Notes: a model not told the origin generated them from the letters alone. Counted from the stretch's first letter, positions 27,162-37,081 are shown. The stretch: DNA of 64,000 nucleotides from Bacillota bacterium (GCA_017889545.1 JAGFZV010000017.1:1-64000), one strand, 5' to 3'. Numbers and translations are program-made.

Positions 27162-27473
27162 ATGTCTGTTAACCCGAAACTGCAAGATGCACTGACTGAT
27201 CAGTTGTTTCAAGCGATTTTGCTTCTTCAAAACAAAGAGGACTGCTATCAGTTTTTTGAAGATATTTGCACCATTGGCGAATTGAAATCGTTGGTTCAGC
27301 GTCTGGAGGTAGCCAGAATGCTTAGTGAGGGGTACATTTACGATGCAATTGTTGAACGAACCGGAGCCAGCACAGCCACAATCAGCCGTGTGAAACGCTG
27401 TTTGAATTATGGCGCGGACGGCTATAAAATAATTTTAGAGCGTTTAAAAAATGCAGAAAAAAATAAAGAATAA
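27162..27473 (+). CDS. YerC/TrpR-like regulator
   Basis: 103 residues from the ATG at 27162 (GAGGAG 8 bases upstream; an ATG at 27156 is too close). TrpR-superfamily helix-turn-helix of the YerC/YecD type: IGELKSLVQRLEVARML, then the recognition unit RTGASTATISRVKRCLNYG. It is the first gene before hisZ, a linkage common in Clostridia and Negativicutes, so it may govern histidine genes. Ligand unknown. Confidence 0.85.
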   Translation: MSVNPKLQDALTDQLFQAILLLQNKEDCYQFFEDICTIGELKSLVQRLEVARMLSEGYIYDAIVERTGASTATISRVKRCLNYGADGYKIILERLKNAEKNKE

Positions 27474-27505
27474 AGTTACAGACTAAGATTGGAGTATAAC
27501 AGCAA

Positions 27506-28699
27506 ATGAAGAAAAATGTTTTTGTCCCACAGATCCCGTATGGAACCCGTGATTTTTTACCCTATGAAGCAAACCAGAAAAGAGTAATTGAAAGTTCTTT
27601 GGCGCAGTTGTTTGCCCGCTGGGGGTATGATGAAATTGTCACTCCCACATTTGAGTATTTGGAAACATTGGCTGTTGGGGTTGACAATGATGTGCTGCCC
27701 AATATGTTTAAATTTTTTGATAAAAACAACCGAACCTTGGCTTTGCGCTCCGACATGACGACTCCGTTGGCCCGGGTTGCTGCGACCCGATTGCGGGAAA
27801 CAGAGACGCCGCTGCGATTGTTTTATCTCACGAATGTCTTTCGTTACGAGCAGGCTCAGGCAGGACGGCAATGCGAGTTTTATCAGGCCGGCGTGGAACT
27901 GATGGGTGTGCCGGGGCCGAGTGCCGACGCTGAAATGGTGGCGTTGGCGGTTGAAGCTATGCTGGACACCGGTCTGCAGGATTTTCAGATCAGCCTTGGG
28001 CAAGTTGAGTTTATTCATGGCATTATGGACGAGCATGACTTGACGCCGCAGCAAGGGTGGGATATTAAGCAATGCATGCTTCGGCGCGATTTGGTCGGAC
28101 TGGAAGAAATGCTGGCTAAAAGCGGATTAACGAAAGCAGGGCAAAACATATTGAAGCAAATACCGTTGCTGCATGGCCGGGAAGATATGCTTGAAAAAAC
28201 CTATCACTTGGTGAATAATCCGGTCAGTAAAGCGGCATTGGATAATCTGGCGGAAATTTACAGCTTGTTAAAAAGTTACGGCGTCGATAAATATGTTAAT
28301 TTTGATCTTGGGATTATGCGGGATCTTGATTATTATACCGGCATGGTCTTTGAAGGCTATACTCCCGGACTCGGGTTTCCGTTATGCGGCGGCGGCCGTT
28401 ATGACAACCTGGTGGCTTCCTTCGGCGTTCAATGTCCGGCAACTGGTTTTGCATTAGGGATTGAACGGGTATTGCTGGCAATGGAGCGGCAGGGAATTGC
28501 CGTTGCCTGCGCTGCGAAAAACATCTATATTGGCTGGGACGGCGAAAGCTTGCCTGAAGCGATTAAACAGGCGGCTGAATTGAGGAATGCCGGAAAATCG
28601 GTAGAACTGTCACTGCTGCCGCAAAGTAAGGAAGAAGCATTGGCCAGCCAGCAGCGCAAAGGGTATGATGAGTTATTGTATATCGCGGGATGCAAATAA
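27506..28699 (+). CDS. hisZ: ATP phosphoribosyltransferase regulatory subunit
   Basis: 397 residues. HisRS-like fold without tRNA ligase function: IPYGTRDFLPYEA, motif 2 TNVFRYEQAQAGRQCEFYQAG, and a histidine-site region (LDYYTGMVFEGYTPGLGFPLCGGGRYDNL). It pairs with the short catalytic HisG encoded at 30502, which lacks its own regulatory domain. The product ends YIAGCK. The next gene starts 1 base after its stop. Confidence 0.93.
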   Translation: MKKNVFVPQIPYGTRDFLPYEANQKRVIESSLAQLFARWGYDEIVTPTFEYLETLAVGVDNDVLPNMFKFFDKNNRTLALRSDMTTPLARVAATRLRETETPLRLFYLTNVFRYEQAQAGRQCEFYQAGVELMGVPGPSADAEMVALAVEAMLDTGLQDFQISLGQVEFIHGIMDEHDLTPQQGWDIKQCMLRRDLVGLEEMLAKSGLTKAGQNILKQIPLLHGREDMLEKTYHLVNNPVSKAALDNLAEIYSLLKSYGVDKYVNFDLGIMRDLDYYTGMVFEGYTPGLGFPLCGGGRYDNLVASFGVQCPATGFALGIERVLLAMERQGIAVACAAKNIYIGWDGESLPEAIKQAAELRNAGKSVELSLLPQSKEEALASQQRKGYDELLYIAGCK

Positions 28700-28700
28700 G

Positions 28701-29228
28701 ATGATCAATCGTGTTAAACAACTGTTCTCGGCGCTTACGGCCAGCATCTCGACTGCCGACAAAGAGTTTGTAGCCCGGCACTTGACTGCGGAAGAACAGA
28801 GCTTGTTTTGGCAGATGAATTTGCCGGATCAGCGGCATGCTTTAAATGTCGCTTATTCCGCCCAAGCCATGGCAAAAGAGTTATTTGAAATTGATCAGAC
28901 GGTTTTACTGAAGTGCGCTTTGCTGCATGATATCGGAAAAGTGCGTGGAGATGTCAGCACGATCGACAAAGTGATTACGGTCTTAGCGCATTCTTGCTGC
29001 AAATCTTGGGCGGAGCGCTGGGGCCGGTTGGGTCGCGGCAACCGGCTGCAGAATTTGCGGCATGCTTTTTTTATTTACTTTCGCCACGGAGAAAGAAGCG
29101 CTGAGTTTTTGACCAATATTCATGCCGATCAGCGGATTGTCGAGATCGTTCGCCAACATCATAAAGCTCCGGCGGACAATGATCCGCCGGAGCTTACTGT
29201 ACTGCGAAAAGCCGATAACCTCCATTAG
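28701..29228 (+). CDS. HD-domain phosphohydrolase
   Basis: 175 residues from the ATG one base after the hisZ stop, probably translationally coupled. HD domain: DQRHALNVAYSAQAMA, then CALLHDIGKVRGD with the metal-binding His-Asp, and IVRQHHKAP late in the domain. The family hydrolyses phosphate esters of nucleotides or similar compounds; the substrate is unknown. A dispersed repeat starts immediately after its stop codon. Its link to histidine synthesis is by position only. Confidence 0.8.
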   Translation: MINRVKQLFSALTASISTADKEFVARHLTAEEQSLFWQMNLPDQRHALNVAYSAQAMAKELFEIDQTVLLKCALLHDIGKVRGDVSTIDKVITVLAHSCCKSWAERWGRLGRGNRLQNLRHAFFIYFRHGERSAEFLTNIHADQRIVEIVRQHHKAPADNDPPELTVLRKADNLH

Positions 29229-29229
29229 G

Positions 29230-29384
29230 CAGGCTGTTGAAAAAGACTAATCTGCGGCGTCACATCTGCATTTGCTTGCTTGCGTACCGCATCGTACGCG
29301 TCACATCGCAAGCCTTGCTGTTCCTGGCATCTCAGCCTTTTTGAACAGCCTGCTGTGCTTTAATATTGTTGAAAAGGGCCAATC
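29230..29384. repeat. palindromic repeat family 1, copy
   Basis: Ends are inverted: CAGGCTGTTGAAAAAG at the left and CTTTTTGAACAGCCTG (to about 29352) at the right. Between them lie CTGCGGCGTCAC and a central hairpin GCGTAC-CGCATC-GTACGC flanked by GCTTGC / GCAAGC. After the right end a shared tail (TTTAATATTGTTGAAAAGGG, CCAATC) follows. It begins within two bases of the HD gene's stop. Confidence 0.85.
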
Positions 29385-29388
29385 CATA

Positions 29389-30345
29389 TTAATATCCTTT
29401 TGTTTTATCGACTACATTTAAAAGCTCGCGGTTTTGGACAAATCTTGTTAGATTATCGGCGAACATTTTGACGGCCCTATCAAGATAAAGCGGGGAAAAA
29501 GCGGCGATATGAGGCGTAATAATTACATTGGGCATTTCCCATAAAGGACTATTTTCCGGCAGGGGCTCTTCTTCAAATACGTCCAGTCCGGCTCCTTTTA
29601 TGATTCCTTCGCGCAAGGCGGTGATGAGATCCGCCTCTTTTACCAAAGAACCTCTGGCAATATTAAAAAAGTAGGCCGATTTTTTCATTGCGTTAAACAG
29701 GTCCAGTTGGAACATTTCTTTGGTTTCGTCAAGCAATGGCAATGCTACAACCACGAAGTCGGCAATTGCCAACATTTCCGGCAACTGATCAGCGGGGTAA
29801 AGCTTATCCACAAAAATTTCAGTTGTCAATGTTCGTTTGGTAGCAACGACATGGAGGCCGAACCCCTTTGCTTTTTTGGCTATTTCCCGGCCGATGCTGC
29901 CGAGTCCGACGATGGCGATCGTTTTTTCATGAACTTCTTCTGTAGGAGTTCGACGGGCCCAGTTTTTGCGGTCTTGTTGCCGCAAAAACACATTCAAACC
30001 GCGCGTAAAACTGAGTATCATGGCAAAAACATGTTCTGATACAGGGATCCCATGGATCCCTTTGGAATTGGTCAGCACAATTTCACTTGACCGAATCTCC
30101 GGGAATAATAGGCCTTCGACACCGGCGCTTAAGGCATGGATCCATTGAAGGTTTGGCGCTTGAAGATACAATGGGCGGGCATCAAAAGTCCCCCAGGTTA
30201 CGAGAATATTTGTATCCGGCATATGTTCAACAGCGTGTTCTTCATCGCTAATGACAATTTCAGCTTCAGGTATGACATTTTTAATTGCCGTAACATGGCG
30301 GTCGGCTAACCGGTTTAAGACAACTATTTTGAGTGCGTCTGCCAT
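29389..30345 (-). CDS. D-2-hydroxyacid dehydrogenase family protein
   Basis: 318 residues. Two-domain fold: the catalytic domain, then a Rossmann NAD(P) domain with IVGLGSIGREIAKKAKGFG, the catalytic Arg in NIARGSLV, Glu in GLDVFEEEPLP and His in ITPHIAAFS. It reduces a 2-keto acid or oxidises a 2-hydroxy acid; the substrate is not evident. The protein lacks signal or membrane segments. It is transcribed against the histidine genes and splits the two his blocks. Confidence 0.88.
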   Translation of the reverse strand: MADALKIVVLNRLADRHVTAIKNVIPEAEIVISDEEHAVEHMPDTNILVTWGTFDARPLYLQAPNLQWIHALSAGVEGLLFPEIRSSEIVLTNSKGIHGIPVSEHVFAMILSFTRGLNVFLRQQDRKNWARRTPTEEVHEKTIAIVGLGSIGREIAKKAKGFGLHVVATKRTLTTEIFVDKLYPADQLPEMLAIADFVVVALPLLDETKEMFQLDLFNAMKKSAYFFNIARGSLVKEADLITALREGIIKGAGLDVFEEEPLPENSPLWEMPNVIITPHIAAFSPLYLDRAVKMFADNLTRFVQNRELLNVVDKTKGY

Positions 30346-30426
30346 GATAATCCCCCTTTGTAGTGGAAAATGGTATATTCCATTACTATTAATTCTACAG
30401 TTGCAATAAAATCCCTACATTTGGTG

Positions 30427-30455
30427 TTGACCTTTTTTCCATTGGGTGATATGAT
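30427..30455 (+). promoter_or_regulatory. promoter of hisG operon
   Basis: TTGACC (30427-30432), a 17-base spacer and TATGAT (30450-30455). It is placed 46 bases before the hisG ATG, with a GGAGG ribosome site between. No T-box or leader peptide was seen. Confidence 0.75.
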
Positions 30456-30501
30456 TGCTAATATGTTAATACTTTAAACAAGTAAAGGAACGGAGGATAT
30501 T

Positions 30502-31167
30502 ATGACATCAGCGGATATGGATTATCTTACCATAGCATTGCCAAAAGGGAAATTATTTGCGCCGTCAGTGGACTTATTGAGTAAAATCGGCGTTTCGGCC
30601 AATGACGTACATGAGAAATCCCGTAAACTTGTTATTAGCAATGAGGAGAAAAAAGTACGATTTATTATTACCAAGACAGGCGATTTACCTACTTACGTGG
30701 AATATGGAGCCGCTGATATTGGTATTATCGGGAAAGATGTTTTGCTGGAAGAAAGCAAGGATGTTTATGAATTGCTGGACTTGAAATTTGGCCTTTGCCG
30801 ACTGATGGTCGCTGTCCCGCAGGCGTTAAAAAAAGATAAAATCAGCGATTATGCGCATATGCGCGTAGCGACAAAATACCCCAATGTTGCCGAGCGATTT
30901 TTCCGGGAGATGGGGATCCAGATGGAGATCATTAAATTGAATGGATCGATAGAATTGGCGCCCATGGTGGGATTAGCCGAAATTATCGTGGATATTGTGG
31001 AAACCGGTCGAACATTAAAAGAGAACCAATTGCTGGAGATCGCCCAAATTCACAAGGCTACAGCGCGATTTATTGCGAACCGGGTCAGCATGAAAATGAA
31101 ATTTGACCGGATCCATGGGATTGTCGAGGATTTAAAATGTTTATTGGAAAGCGAGGATAAGCAATGA
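30502..31167 (+). CDS. hisG: ATP phosphoribosyltransferase, short form
   Basis: 221 residues with no C-terminal ACT-like regulatory domain, the form that works with HisZ. First step of histidine synthesis (PRPP plus ATP). Key regions: TIALPKGKLF, GAADIGIIGKDVL, and the PRPP-binding IIVDIVETGRTLKEN. Clear GGAGG before the ATG. Overlaps hisD by ATGA. Confidence 0.96.
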   Translation: MTSADMDYLTIALPKGKLFAPSVDLLSKIGVSANDVHEKSRKLVISNEEKKVRFIITKTGDLPTYVEYGAADIGIIGKDVLLEESKDVYELLDLKFGLCRLMVAVPQALKKDKISDYAHMRVATKYPNVAERFFREMGIQMEIIKLNGSIELAPMVGLAEIIVDIVETGRTLKENQLLEIAQIHKATARFIANRVSMKMKFDRIHGIVEDLKCLLESEDKQ

Positions 31168-32522
31168 AAACCATCAGTACGAAGACAATGCAAAAAAATG
31201 AACTGCTGGCATTGCTTAGAAAACCGGCTTTTGATGAAATTACTCTGGGGCCCGGCGCTGCAGCGAAAATAAAAACGGTCTTTGGCAAGGAACTTACGGC
31301 AGCGGAAGCGGTAGACACAATCGTTGCTGATGTACGGAATAAGGGCAATGCTGCTGTCTTTTATTATACCAAGGCGATTGATGGCGTTGAGTTGAATGAT
31401 CAAAGTTTGGAAGTCAGCGCGGCTGAAGTTACTGCGGCTTATCAGCGCTCAGACGCGGCGATTGTAGCGGACATCAGGCTGGCAGTGGAAAATGTGAGAC
31501 GGTTTCATGCCGAGCAAATGCCGAAATCCTGGCTGACATACCGCTCGCATGGTTCGATGCTGGGGCAAAACTGCATCCCGCTTGAACGGGTTGGCACTTA
31601 TGTTCCGGGCGGAACTGCCGCTTACCCTTCTTCCGTGATTATGAATGCCGTCCCGGCGGCTGTGGCGGGTGTAAAGGAGATCATCATGGCGGTCCCGCCG
31701 TCGAAGGACGGATCTGTAAATCCCTATGTTTTGATCGCAGCGCAAGAAGCGGGTGTGACCCGGATCTTTAAAATGGGGGGAGCGCAGGCGATCGCCGCAT
31801 TGGCTTTCGGGACTGAAACGATCCCCAAGGTAGATAAAATAACCGGTCCCGGCAATATTTTTGTGACCTTGGCGAAAAAGGCAGTTTACGGCTACTGCGA
31901 TATTGATATGCTGGCAGGGCCAAGTGAGATCCTTATTGTTGCCGATTCGTGCGCAGATCCGCGTTATGTAGCGGCCGACATGCTGAGCCAAGCCGAACAT
32001 GATGTATTGGCTTCAAGCATTGTGATTACCGACAGCCCGGAACTGGCGGCGGCAGTAGAGAGTGAAGTCAACCGGCAATTGGAAAAACTGACCCGCAAAG
32101 AGATTGCAACAGCTGCATTGGGAAAAAACGGGTTGCTTATTATTGCCGGCGATCTTGAGGAAGCGATCGAACTGGCCAATGTTTCAGCGCCGGAACATTT
32201 GGAAATTCTTACGGCAGACCCTTTTCGCTGGGTGCCGTTTATAAAAAACGCCGGCGCTATTTTCTTAGGACCTTTTTCACCAGAACCGCTGGGCGACTAT
32301 TTCGCCGGTCCCAACCATGTATTGCCTACCGGCGGTACCGCCAGGTTCTATTCTGTATTGAACGTCGAAACATTTATGAAACGAACCAGTCTGATTGCTT
32401 ATACGGCTGAAGCATTACAAGCAGTGAGCGGCAGCGTCATACGCCTTGCGGAAGCAGAGGGCTTGCAGGCGCATGCGGAGGCGATCAGAATAAGAGGGGA
32501 AAATACCGATGTTGAAAATTAG
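31164..32522 (+). CDS. hisD: histidinol dehydrogenase
   Basis: 452 residues; about 20 extra N-terminal residues relative to many homologues. Oxidises histidinol to histidine through the aldehyde with NAD and zinc. Signature MGGAQAIAALAFGTETIPKVDKITGPGN, plus DMLAGPSE, QAEHD and the zinc/catalytic SAPEHLEI, and GPNHVLPTGGTARFYS. Overlaps hisC by 14 bases. Confidence 0.96.
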   Translation: MKTISTKTMQKNELLALLRKPAFDEITLGPGAAAKIKTVFGKELTAAEAVDTIVADVRNKGNAAVFYYTKAIDGVELNDQSLEVSAAEVTAAYQRSDAAIVADIRLAVENVRRFHAEQMPKSWLTYRSHGSMLGQNCIPLERVGTYVPGGTAAYPSSVIMNAVPAAVAGVKEIIMAVPPSKDGSVNPYVLIAAQEAGVTRIFKMGGAQAIAALAFGTETIPKVDKITGPGNIFVTLAKKAVYGYCDIDMLAGPSEILIVADSCADPRYVAADMLSQAEHDVLASSIVITDSPELAAAVESEVNRQLEKLTRKEIATAALGKNGLLIIAGDLEEAIELANVSAPEHLEILTADPFRWVPFIKNAGAIFLGPFSPEPLGDYFAGPNHVLPTGGTARFYSVLNVETFMKRTSLIAYTAEALQAVSGSVIRLAEAEGLQAHAEAIRIRGENTDVEN

Positions 32523-33576
32523 ACCTTCTTTAATTGAATTGCAGCCCTATAGGGCCGAAGGCGAAGAAAAGCAAATCCGTCTGGACGCCAATGAGTGCGC
32601 CGGGGGACTGCCTGCCGAAGTAAAAAGAGAAATAGCCGATGCGCTGGGGCGGATTGACCTTCATCGGTATCCGGATATTCTGATGAGCGGATTGCGCAAG
32701 GAAATTGCTGCTGAATTTTCACTTGCGGCCGAGCACATTATGATTGGCAGCGGCTCCAGTGAACTTTTGCAGGCGATCTGTCACGTATTTGGCGGTGCTG
32801 ACCGCACAATTGTTTTTCCCACGCCTTCCTTTTCTATGTATGGGATTTATGTTCGTCTTTCAGATAGTACGGGAGAAGCGGTTGCATTGGAAACGGATTA
32901 TTCTCTGTCAGCTGCGAAGGTAATTGAAGCTGCAAATCGAACACAAGCCTCGCTCGTTCTTCTTTGCAACCCGAATAATCCGACCGGTACAGTCATGCCG
33001 CAAGCCGATATTGAGGCGATCCTGCAAGGTGTTGAGTGTCCTGTCCTTGTTGACGAAGCATATTACGAATATTACGGTCAATCTTCTGTGAATTTACTGG
33101 CCAGCTATCCCAGGCTGATCATAACGCGGACTTTTTCTAAGGCGTATGGCCTGGCTGGAGCGAGAGTCGGTTACATGATCGCGCAGCCGGAGATGATCGA
33201 TGCCGTGCACAAAGTATTGATGCCTTATCATGTCAATGCATTGTCATTGGCCGCTGCCGGCATTGTGCATGCCAACCGGCAGGCCTTTGCGGCCGGTATC
33301 CAGGTAACGAAAACGGAACGGGCGCGGCTTATAGCGGCGTTGCTAAAAATACCAGGCGTAACAGTGTACCCATCGGAAGCCAATTTTGTTTTATTGCGCG
33401 CCGATCATTCCGGCGAATTGAACCGGCTGCTGGAGTCCCGCAGTATCAGTATTCGCAATTTCGGCCAAGCACCGGGATTGCATGGTTGTTTACGGGTTAC
33501 AATTGGGACAACGGCAGAAAACGATGCTTTTTTGCAGACTGTGCAGGATTATTATTCTCACAAGGCGGTGGTATGA
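32509..33576 (+). CDS. hisC: histidinol-phosphate aminotransferase
   Basis: 355 residues. Fold-type I PLP enzyme: IRLDANECAGGLP, IMIGSGSSELLQAI, NPNNPTGT, the PLP lysine in TFSKAYGLAGARVGY and LRVTIGT at the end. Converts imidazole-acetol phosphate to histidinol phosphate. Its stop overlaps the hisB start codons (ATGATG). Confidence 0.95.
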   Translation: MLKIRPSLIELQPYRAEGEEKQIRLDANECAGGLPAEVKREIADALGRIDLHRYPDILMSGLRKEIAAEFSLAAEHIMIGSGSSELLQAICHVFGGADRTIVFPTPSFSMYGIYVRLSDSTGEAVALETDYSLSAAKVIEAANRTQASLVLLCNPNNPTGTVMPQADIEAILQGVECPVLVDEAYYEYYGQSSVNLLASYPRLIITRTFSKAYGLAGARVGYMIAQPEMIDAVHKVLMPYHVNALSLAAAGIVHANRQAFAAGIQVTKTERARLIAALLKIPGVTVYPSEANFVLLRADHSGELNRLLESRSISIRNFGQAPGLHGCLRVTIGTTAENDAFLQTVQDYYSHKAVV

Positions 33577-34160
33577 TGAGAACAGCAGTGATAGAGCGGG
33601 AAACTTTGGAAACCAAGATTTTTGCCGAGTTAAATCTGGATGGGGAAGGAAAGTCTCAGATCAGCACCGGAATCGGTTTTTTTGACCACATGCTGACTCT
33701 TTGGAGCAAGCATGGTCTTTTCGATTTAATACTCAAGGCAGACGGCGATTTGGTGGTCGATGGGCATCACACAGTGGAAGATGCCGGTATTGTTTTAGGA
33801 CAGGCTGTAGCCAAAGCGTTAGGCGATAAAAAAGGAATTCGCCGCTACGGCACCGCGTTTGTGCCGATGGACGAAGCGCTTGCCATGGTATCCTTGGATA
33901 TCAGCGGACGTCCTTATTTGGCTTATTCCGCGGATCTTTCCGTTCAGGAAATCGGCGGTTTCGCCACCGAACTTACGGAGGAATTTCTTCGTGCCCTTGC
34001 GGTACATTCCGGAACGACGATCCATGTTCGCCTGTTGGCCGGCAAGAATGCGCATCATTGCGTAGAAGCGATTTTTAAGGCATTGGCCAGAGCTTTCGGT
34101 GAAGCGGTAAGGAAAGATGAGCGCATCCAAGGCGTGATGTCCACCAAAGGAGCATTATAG
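33573..34160 (+). CDS. hisB: imidazoleglycerol-phosphate dehydratase
   Basis: 195 residues from ATG 33573 (or 33576), overlapping the hisC stop. Monofunctional dehydratase, with no phosphatase domain attached. Manganese-binding His motifs are visible: FFDHMLTLWSKHG, VDGHHTVEDAGI, and HVRLLAGKNAHHCVEAIFKA. Histidinol phosphatase is not encoded in this cluster and must lie elsewhere. Confidence 0.96.
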   Translation: MMRTAVIERETLETKIFAELNLDGEGKSQISTGIGFFDHMLTLWSKHGLFDLILKADGDLVVDGHHTVEDAGIVLGQAVAKALGDKKGIRRYGTAFVPMDEALAMVSLDISGRPYLAYSADLSVQEIGGFATELTEEFLRALAVHSGTTIHVRLLAGKNAHHCVEAIFKALARAFGEAVRKDERIQGVMSTKGAL

Positions 34161-34198
34161 AACGGTCTTGTTTGGGCGATGATGGGAGGAACAGTAGT

Positions 34199-34807
34199 AT
34201 GATTGCAATTATCGACTATGGAATGGGTAATTTATACAGCGTTGAAAAAGCGTTGATCAAGCTGGGTGCAGACGCGTCGATCACCAGCGATCCTCAAATT
34301 ATCGCAGCGGCCGATCATGTGGTATTGCCGGGCGTAGGCGCTTTTGGCGACTGTATGCGTAATCTCGAACAGTCCGGCCTCGTTCCGGTTATCCATAAAG
34401 TGATTTCAGAAGGAATTCCTTTTCTCGGGATCTGTTTAGGGCTGCAGCTATTGTTTGATGGAAGTGAAGAAGATCCGGGAGTTGCCGGCCTGGGTATTTT
34501 TCCAGGGATGGTGCGCAAAATTATTGCGCCTGGTTTGAAAATTCCTCATATGGGGTGGAATAGTTTGCGGATCGAACGTCAGAGCCCGTTATTTGAACAG
34601 TTGCAGGCAAATCCATACGTTTACTTTGTTCATAGTTATCATGCTGTGCCGAATGATCCGGAGCTGGTCACAGCGGTGACGGACTACGGCGGCCCGGTGA
34701 CTGCCGCTGTCGGGCGCGGCAATGTACAGGCAGTTCAATTTCATCCGGAAAAATCCAGCAGTGTAGGAATGCAGATTTTAAAAGGATTTAAGGGGATGAA
34801 AGCATGA
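34199..34807 (+). CDS. hisH: IGP synthase glutaminase subunit
   Basis: 202 residues from the ATG at 34199 (GGGAGGA 8 bases upstream). Class I glutamine amidotransferase: nucleophile Cys in FLGICLGLQLLFDGSEE and the His/Glu pair in VQFHPEKSS. Delivers ammonia to HisF. Overlaps hisA by 4 bases. Confidence 0.96.
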   Translation: MIAIIDYGMGNLYSVEKALIKLGADASITSDPQIIAAADHVVLPGVGAFGDCMRNLEQSGLVPVIHKVISEGIPFLGICLGLQLLFDGSEEDPGVAGLGIFPGMVRKIIAPGLKIPHMGWNSLRIERQSPLFEQLQANPYVYFVHSYHAVPNDPELVTAVTDYGGPVTAAVGRGNVQAVQFHPEKSSSVGMQILKGFKGMKA

Positions 34808-35538
34808 TTATTTTTCCAGCAATAGATCTTCGCGGCGGAAAGTGTGTACGATTGACGGAAGGCCGGTTTGACCAGGAAACCATATTTTCCGAATATCCGG
34901 CCGATATGGCCCGCCGTTGGCAAAATGAGGGCGCAGAGTACCTTCATGTGGTTGATCTCGACGGCGCCTTGGCCGGCGGATCCCGTAATCTTAGCGTTGT
35001 CCGGGATATTGTGGCAGCAGTTGCAATTCCGGTGCAGTTAGGCGGCGGAATTCGCACGTTGGAGAACATCGAGCAGGTGTTATCGGCTGGCGTTGCTCGC
35101 GTAATATTAGGTTCCGTGGCCGTTCGGAACCCGCAATTGGTGACGGAAGCCTGCCGGTTGTACGGCGATCGCATTGTGGTGGGGATCGATGCCCGCGACG
35201 GACAGGTTGCTGTAGATGGCTGGGGCATTTCCGGCGGAGTCAACGCCGGTGAACTTGCTGTTCGAATGGCAGCAGCAGGCGTGAAGCGAATTATTTATAC
35301 GGATATTTCGCGCGATGGAACGCTGAGCGGCGTGAATGTTGCGGCAACAGTAGAATTGGCGGAAAAAGCCGGAATACCGGTTATTGCTTCGGGTGGTGTC
35401 AGCAGTATTAAAGACATCGTTGACTTGGTTGCTGTAAGCGATAAGGGAATTGAAGGCGTCATTGTCGGCAAAGCGATTTATACTGGAGCGTTATCGCTGT
35501 CCGAAGCAATTCGTACCGCCCGGAAGGATGTGGTATAA
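34804..35538 (+). CDS. hisA: ProFAR isomerase
   Basis: 244 residues. TIM barrel with internal half-barrel symmetry; catalytic Asp in [12 protein letters not shown] and Asp in [14 protein letters not shown]; phosphate sites LGGGIR and IASGGV. Overlaps hisF by one base (TAATG). Confidence 0.97.
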   Translation: MIIFPAIDLRGGKCVRLTEGRFDQETIFSEYPADMARRWQNEGAEYLHVVDLDGALAGGSRNLSVVRDIVAAVAIPVQLGGGIRTLENIEQVLSAGVARVILGSVAVRNPQLVTEACRLYGDRIVVGIDARDGQVAVDGWGISGGVNAGELAVRMAAAGVKRIIYTDISRDGTLSGVNVAATVELAEKAGIPVIASGGVSSIKDIVDLVAVSDKGIEGVIVGKAIYTGALSLSEAIRTARKDVV

Positions 35539-36296
35539 TGTTTACAAAACGAATTATTCCATGTCTGGATGTAAAAGACGGCCGGGTTGTTAAGGGAACG
35601 AACTTTGTCGGCTTGCGCGACGCCGGTGATCCGGTGGATTTGGCGGCCTGTTATGACCGGGAAATGGCTGATGAACTGGTATTTCTCGATATTACCGCTT
35701 CTTCTGATGAACGCAATACGATGGTGGACGTTGTTCATCGAACGGCAGCGGAGGTTTTTATTCCGTTTACTGTAGGCGGCGGCATCCGTTCGGCCCAAGA
35801 CATTCGTAAAATGCTGCAAGCCGGCGCGGACAAAGTATCGTTAAACACGGCGGCGGTCAAGAATCCTCAGTTGCTTGCCGAAGGCGCCGGCCGTTTTGGG
35901 CGGCAATGTATCGTGCTGGCTGTTGACGCCCGACAGGTAGGATTTGAAAAATGGGAAGTCTACATTAATGGCGGGCGGACTCCGACCGGGATCGACGTAT
36001 TGGAGTGGGTCCGGCAGGCGGTTGATCTTGGGGCGGGAGAAATTCTTCTGACCAGCATGGATAAGGATGGAACCAAGGATGGATATGACATTCCCCTTAC
36101 CCGCTTGGTTTCAGAGACGGTAGAAGTGCCGGTTATTGCTTCCGGCGGCGCCGGGGAACTGAACCATTTTTATGAGGTGCTGACTGCGGGCAAGGCGGAT
36201 GCAGTATTGGCCGCATCGGTGTTTCATTACGGTCAGTTTACGGTTCGGCAAGTGAAGGAATATTTACGGCAACGGCATCTGGAGGTGCGTTTATGA
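35538..36296 (+). CDS. hisF: IGP synthase cyclase subunit
   Basis: 252 residues. TIM barrel paralogue of His[46 protein letters not shown] and [10 protein letters not shown]. Forms imidazole glycerol phosphate and AICAR, which returns to purine synthesis. Overlaps hisIE by 4 bases. Confidence 0.97.
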   Translation: MFTKRIIPCLDVKDGRVVKGTNFVGLRDAGDPVDLAACYDREMADELVFLDITASSDERNTMVDVVHRTAAEVFIPFTVGGGIRSAQDIRKMLQAGADKVSLNTAAVKNPQLLAEGAGRFGRQCIVLAVDARQVGFEKWEVYINGGRTPTGIDVLEWVRQAVDLGAGEILLTSMDKDGTKDGYDIPLTRLVSETVEVPVIASGGAGELNHFYEVLTAGKADAVLAASVFHYGQFTVRQVKEYLRQRHLEVRL

Positions 36297-36949
36297 ACAA
36301 TTTTAATGGATTGAAATTTGGCGCTCACGGCTTAATCCCCGCCATCGTTCAGGATATTGCAACAGGCGAAGTCGTGATGATGGCATACATGAATGAAGAA
36401 TCATTGCAGAAAACGGTGGAAACCGGCGTAACCTGGTTTTATAGCCGCAGCCGTTTGAGCCTCTGGCAAAAAGGTGAGACTTCAGGGCATATCCAAAAAG
36501 TGCATGATATTTTATACGATTGCGATGCAGATACCTTACTGATTAAAGTTACCCAAGTCGGAGCCGCCTGTCATGAAGGAACTTTTTCCTGCTTCAGCCG
36601 GAGCTTGATGAAGAGTGAAAAACAGGTTGAAAAAATAGCCGATCCGGAGCAAGTATACGGACAGTCCGTAGCCACTATTCTGCATGATTTGTATGGAGTG
36701 ATCAGCGACCGGAAAGCGAACCCCAAAGAGGGTTCCTATACAACCTACCTGTTTGAAAAAGGACAGGATAAAATTTTGAAAAAAGTGGGCGAGGAAGCGA
36801 CAGAAACGGTAATCGCCTCCAAAAATCTCAGTAAAGAGGAATTGCTCTATGAGATGGCGGATCTTTGGTATCACTGTCTTGTATTGCTCTCGTTCCATAA
36901 TGTTGCGCCTAGTGAATTATTGGCTGAGTTGCAAAAACGCCGCAAATAA
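36293..36949 (+). CDS. hisIE: bifunctional PR-AMP cyclohydrolase / PR-ATP pyrophosphatase
   Basis: 218 residues. HisI part: [44 protein letters not shown] and the zinc Cys in [12 protein letters not shown]. HisE part from about residue 125: [19 protein letters not shown] and [12 protein letters not shown]. Last gene of the his operon; a dispersed palindromic repeat begins 2 bases after the stop. Confidence 0.96.
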   Translation: MNNFNGLKFGAHGLIPAIVQDIATGEVVMMAYMNEESLQKTVETGVTWFYSRSRLSLWQKGETSGHIQKVHDILYDCDADTLLIKVTQVGAACHEGTFSCFSRSLMKSEKQVEKIADPEQVYGQSVATILHDLYGVISDRKANPKEGSYTTYLFEKGQDKILKKVGEEATETVIASKNLSKEELLYEMADLWYHCLVLLSFHNVAPSELLAELQKRRK

Positions 36950-36950
36950 A

Positions 36951-37081
36951 CAATGAGACTGTTGCAAAAATCCATCTGCGGCGTCACGACTACGTTTGCT
37001 TGCTTGCGTACTATTGTGTACGCGGCGCGGCGCAAGCCTCGCTGTTCCTTGCACCTGGAGCTTTTTCAACTAGTCTCATTG
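36951..37081. repeat. palindromic repeat family 1, divergent copy
   Basis: Terminal inverted repeat CAATGAGACTGTTGCAAAAA / TTTTTCAACTAGTCTCATTG (nearly perfect). The interior repeats the family core: CATCTGCGGCGTCAC, GTTTGCTTGCTTGCGTAC, GCAAGCC, GCTGTTCCTTGCA. Its ends differ from the other copies (GAGACT instead of AGGCT) and both ends changed together, so the pairing is kept. Confidence 0.85.
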
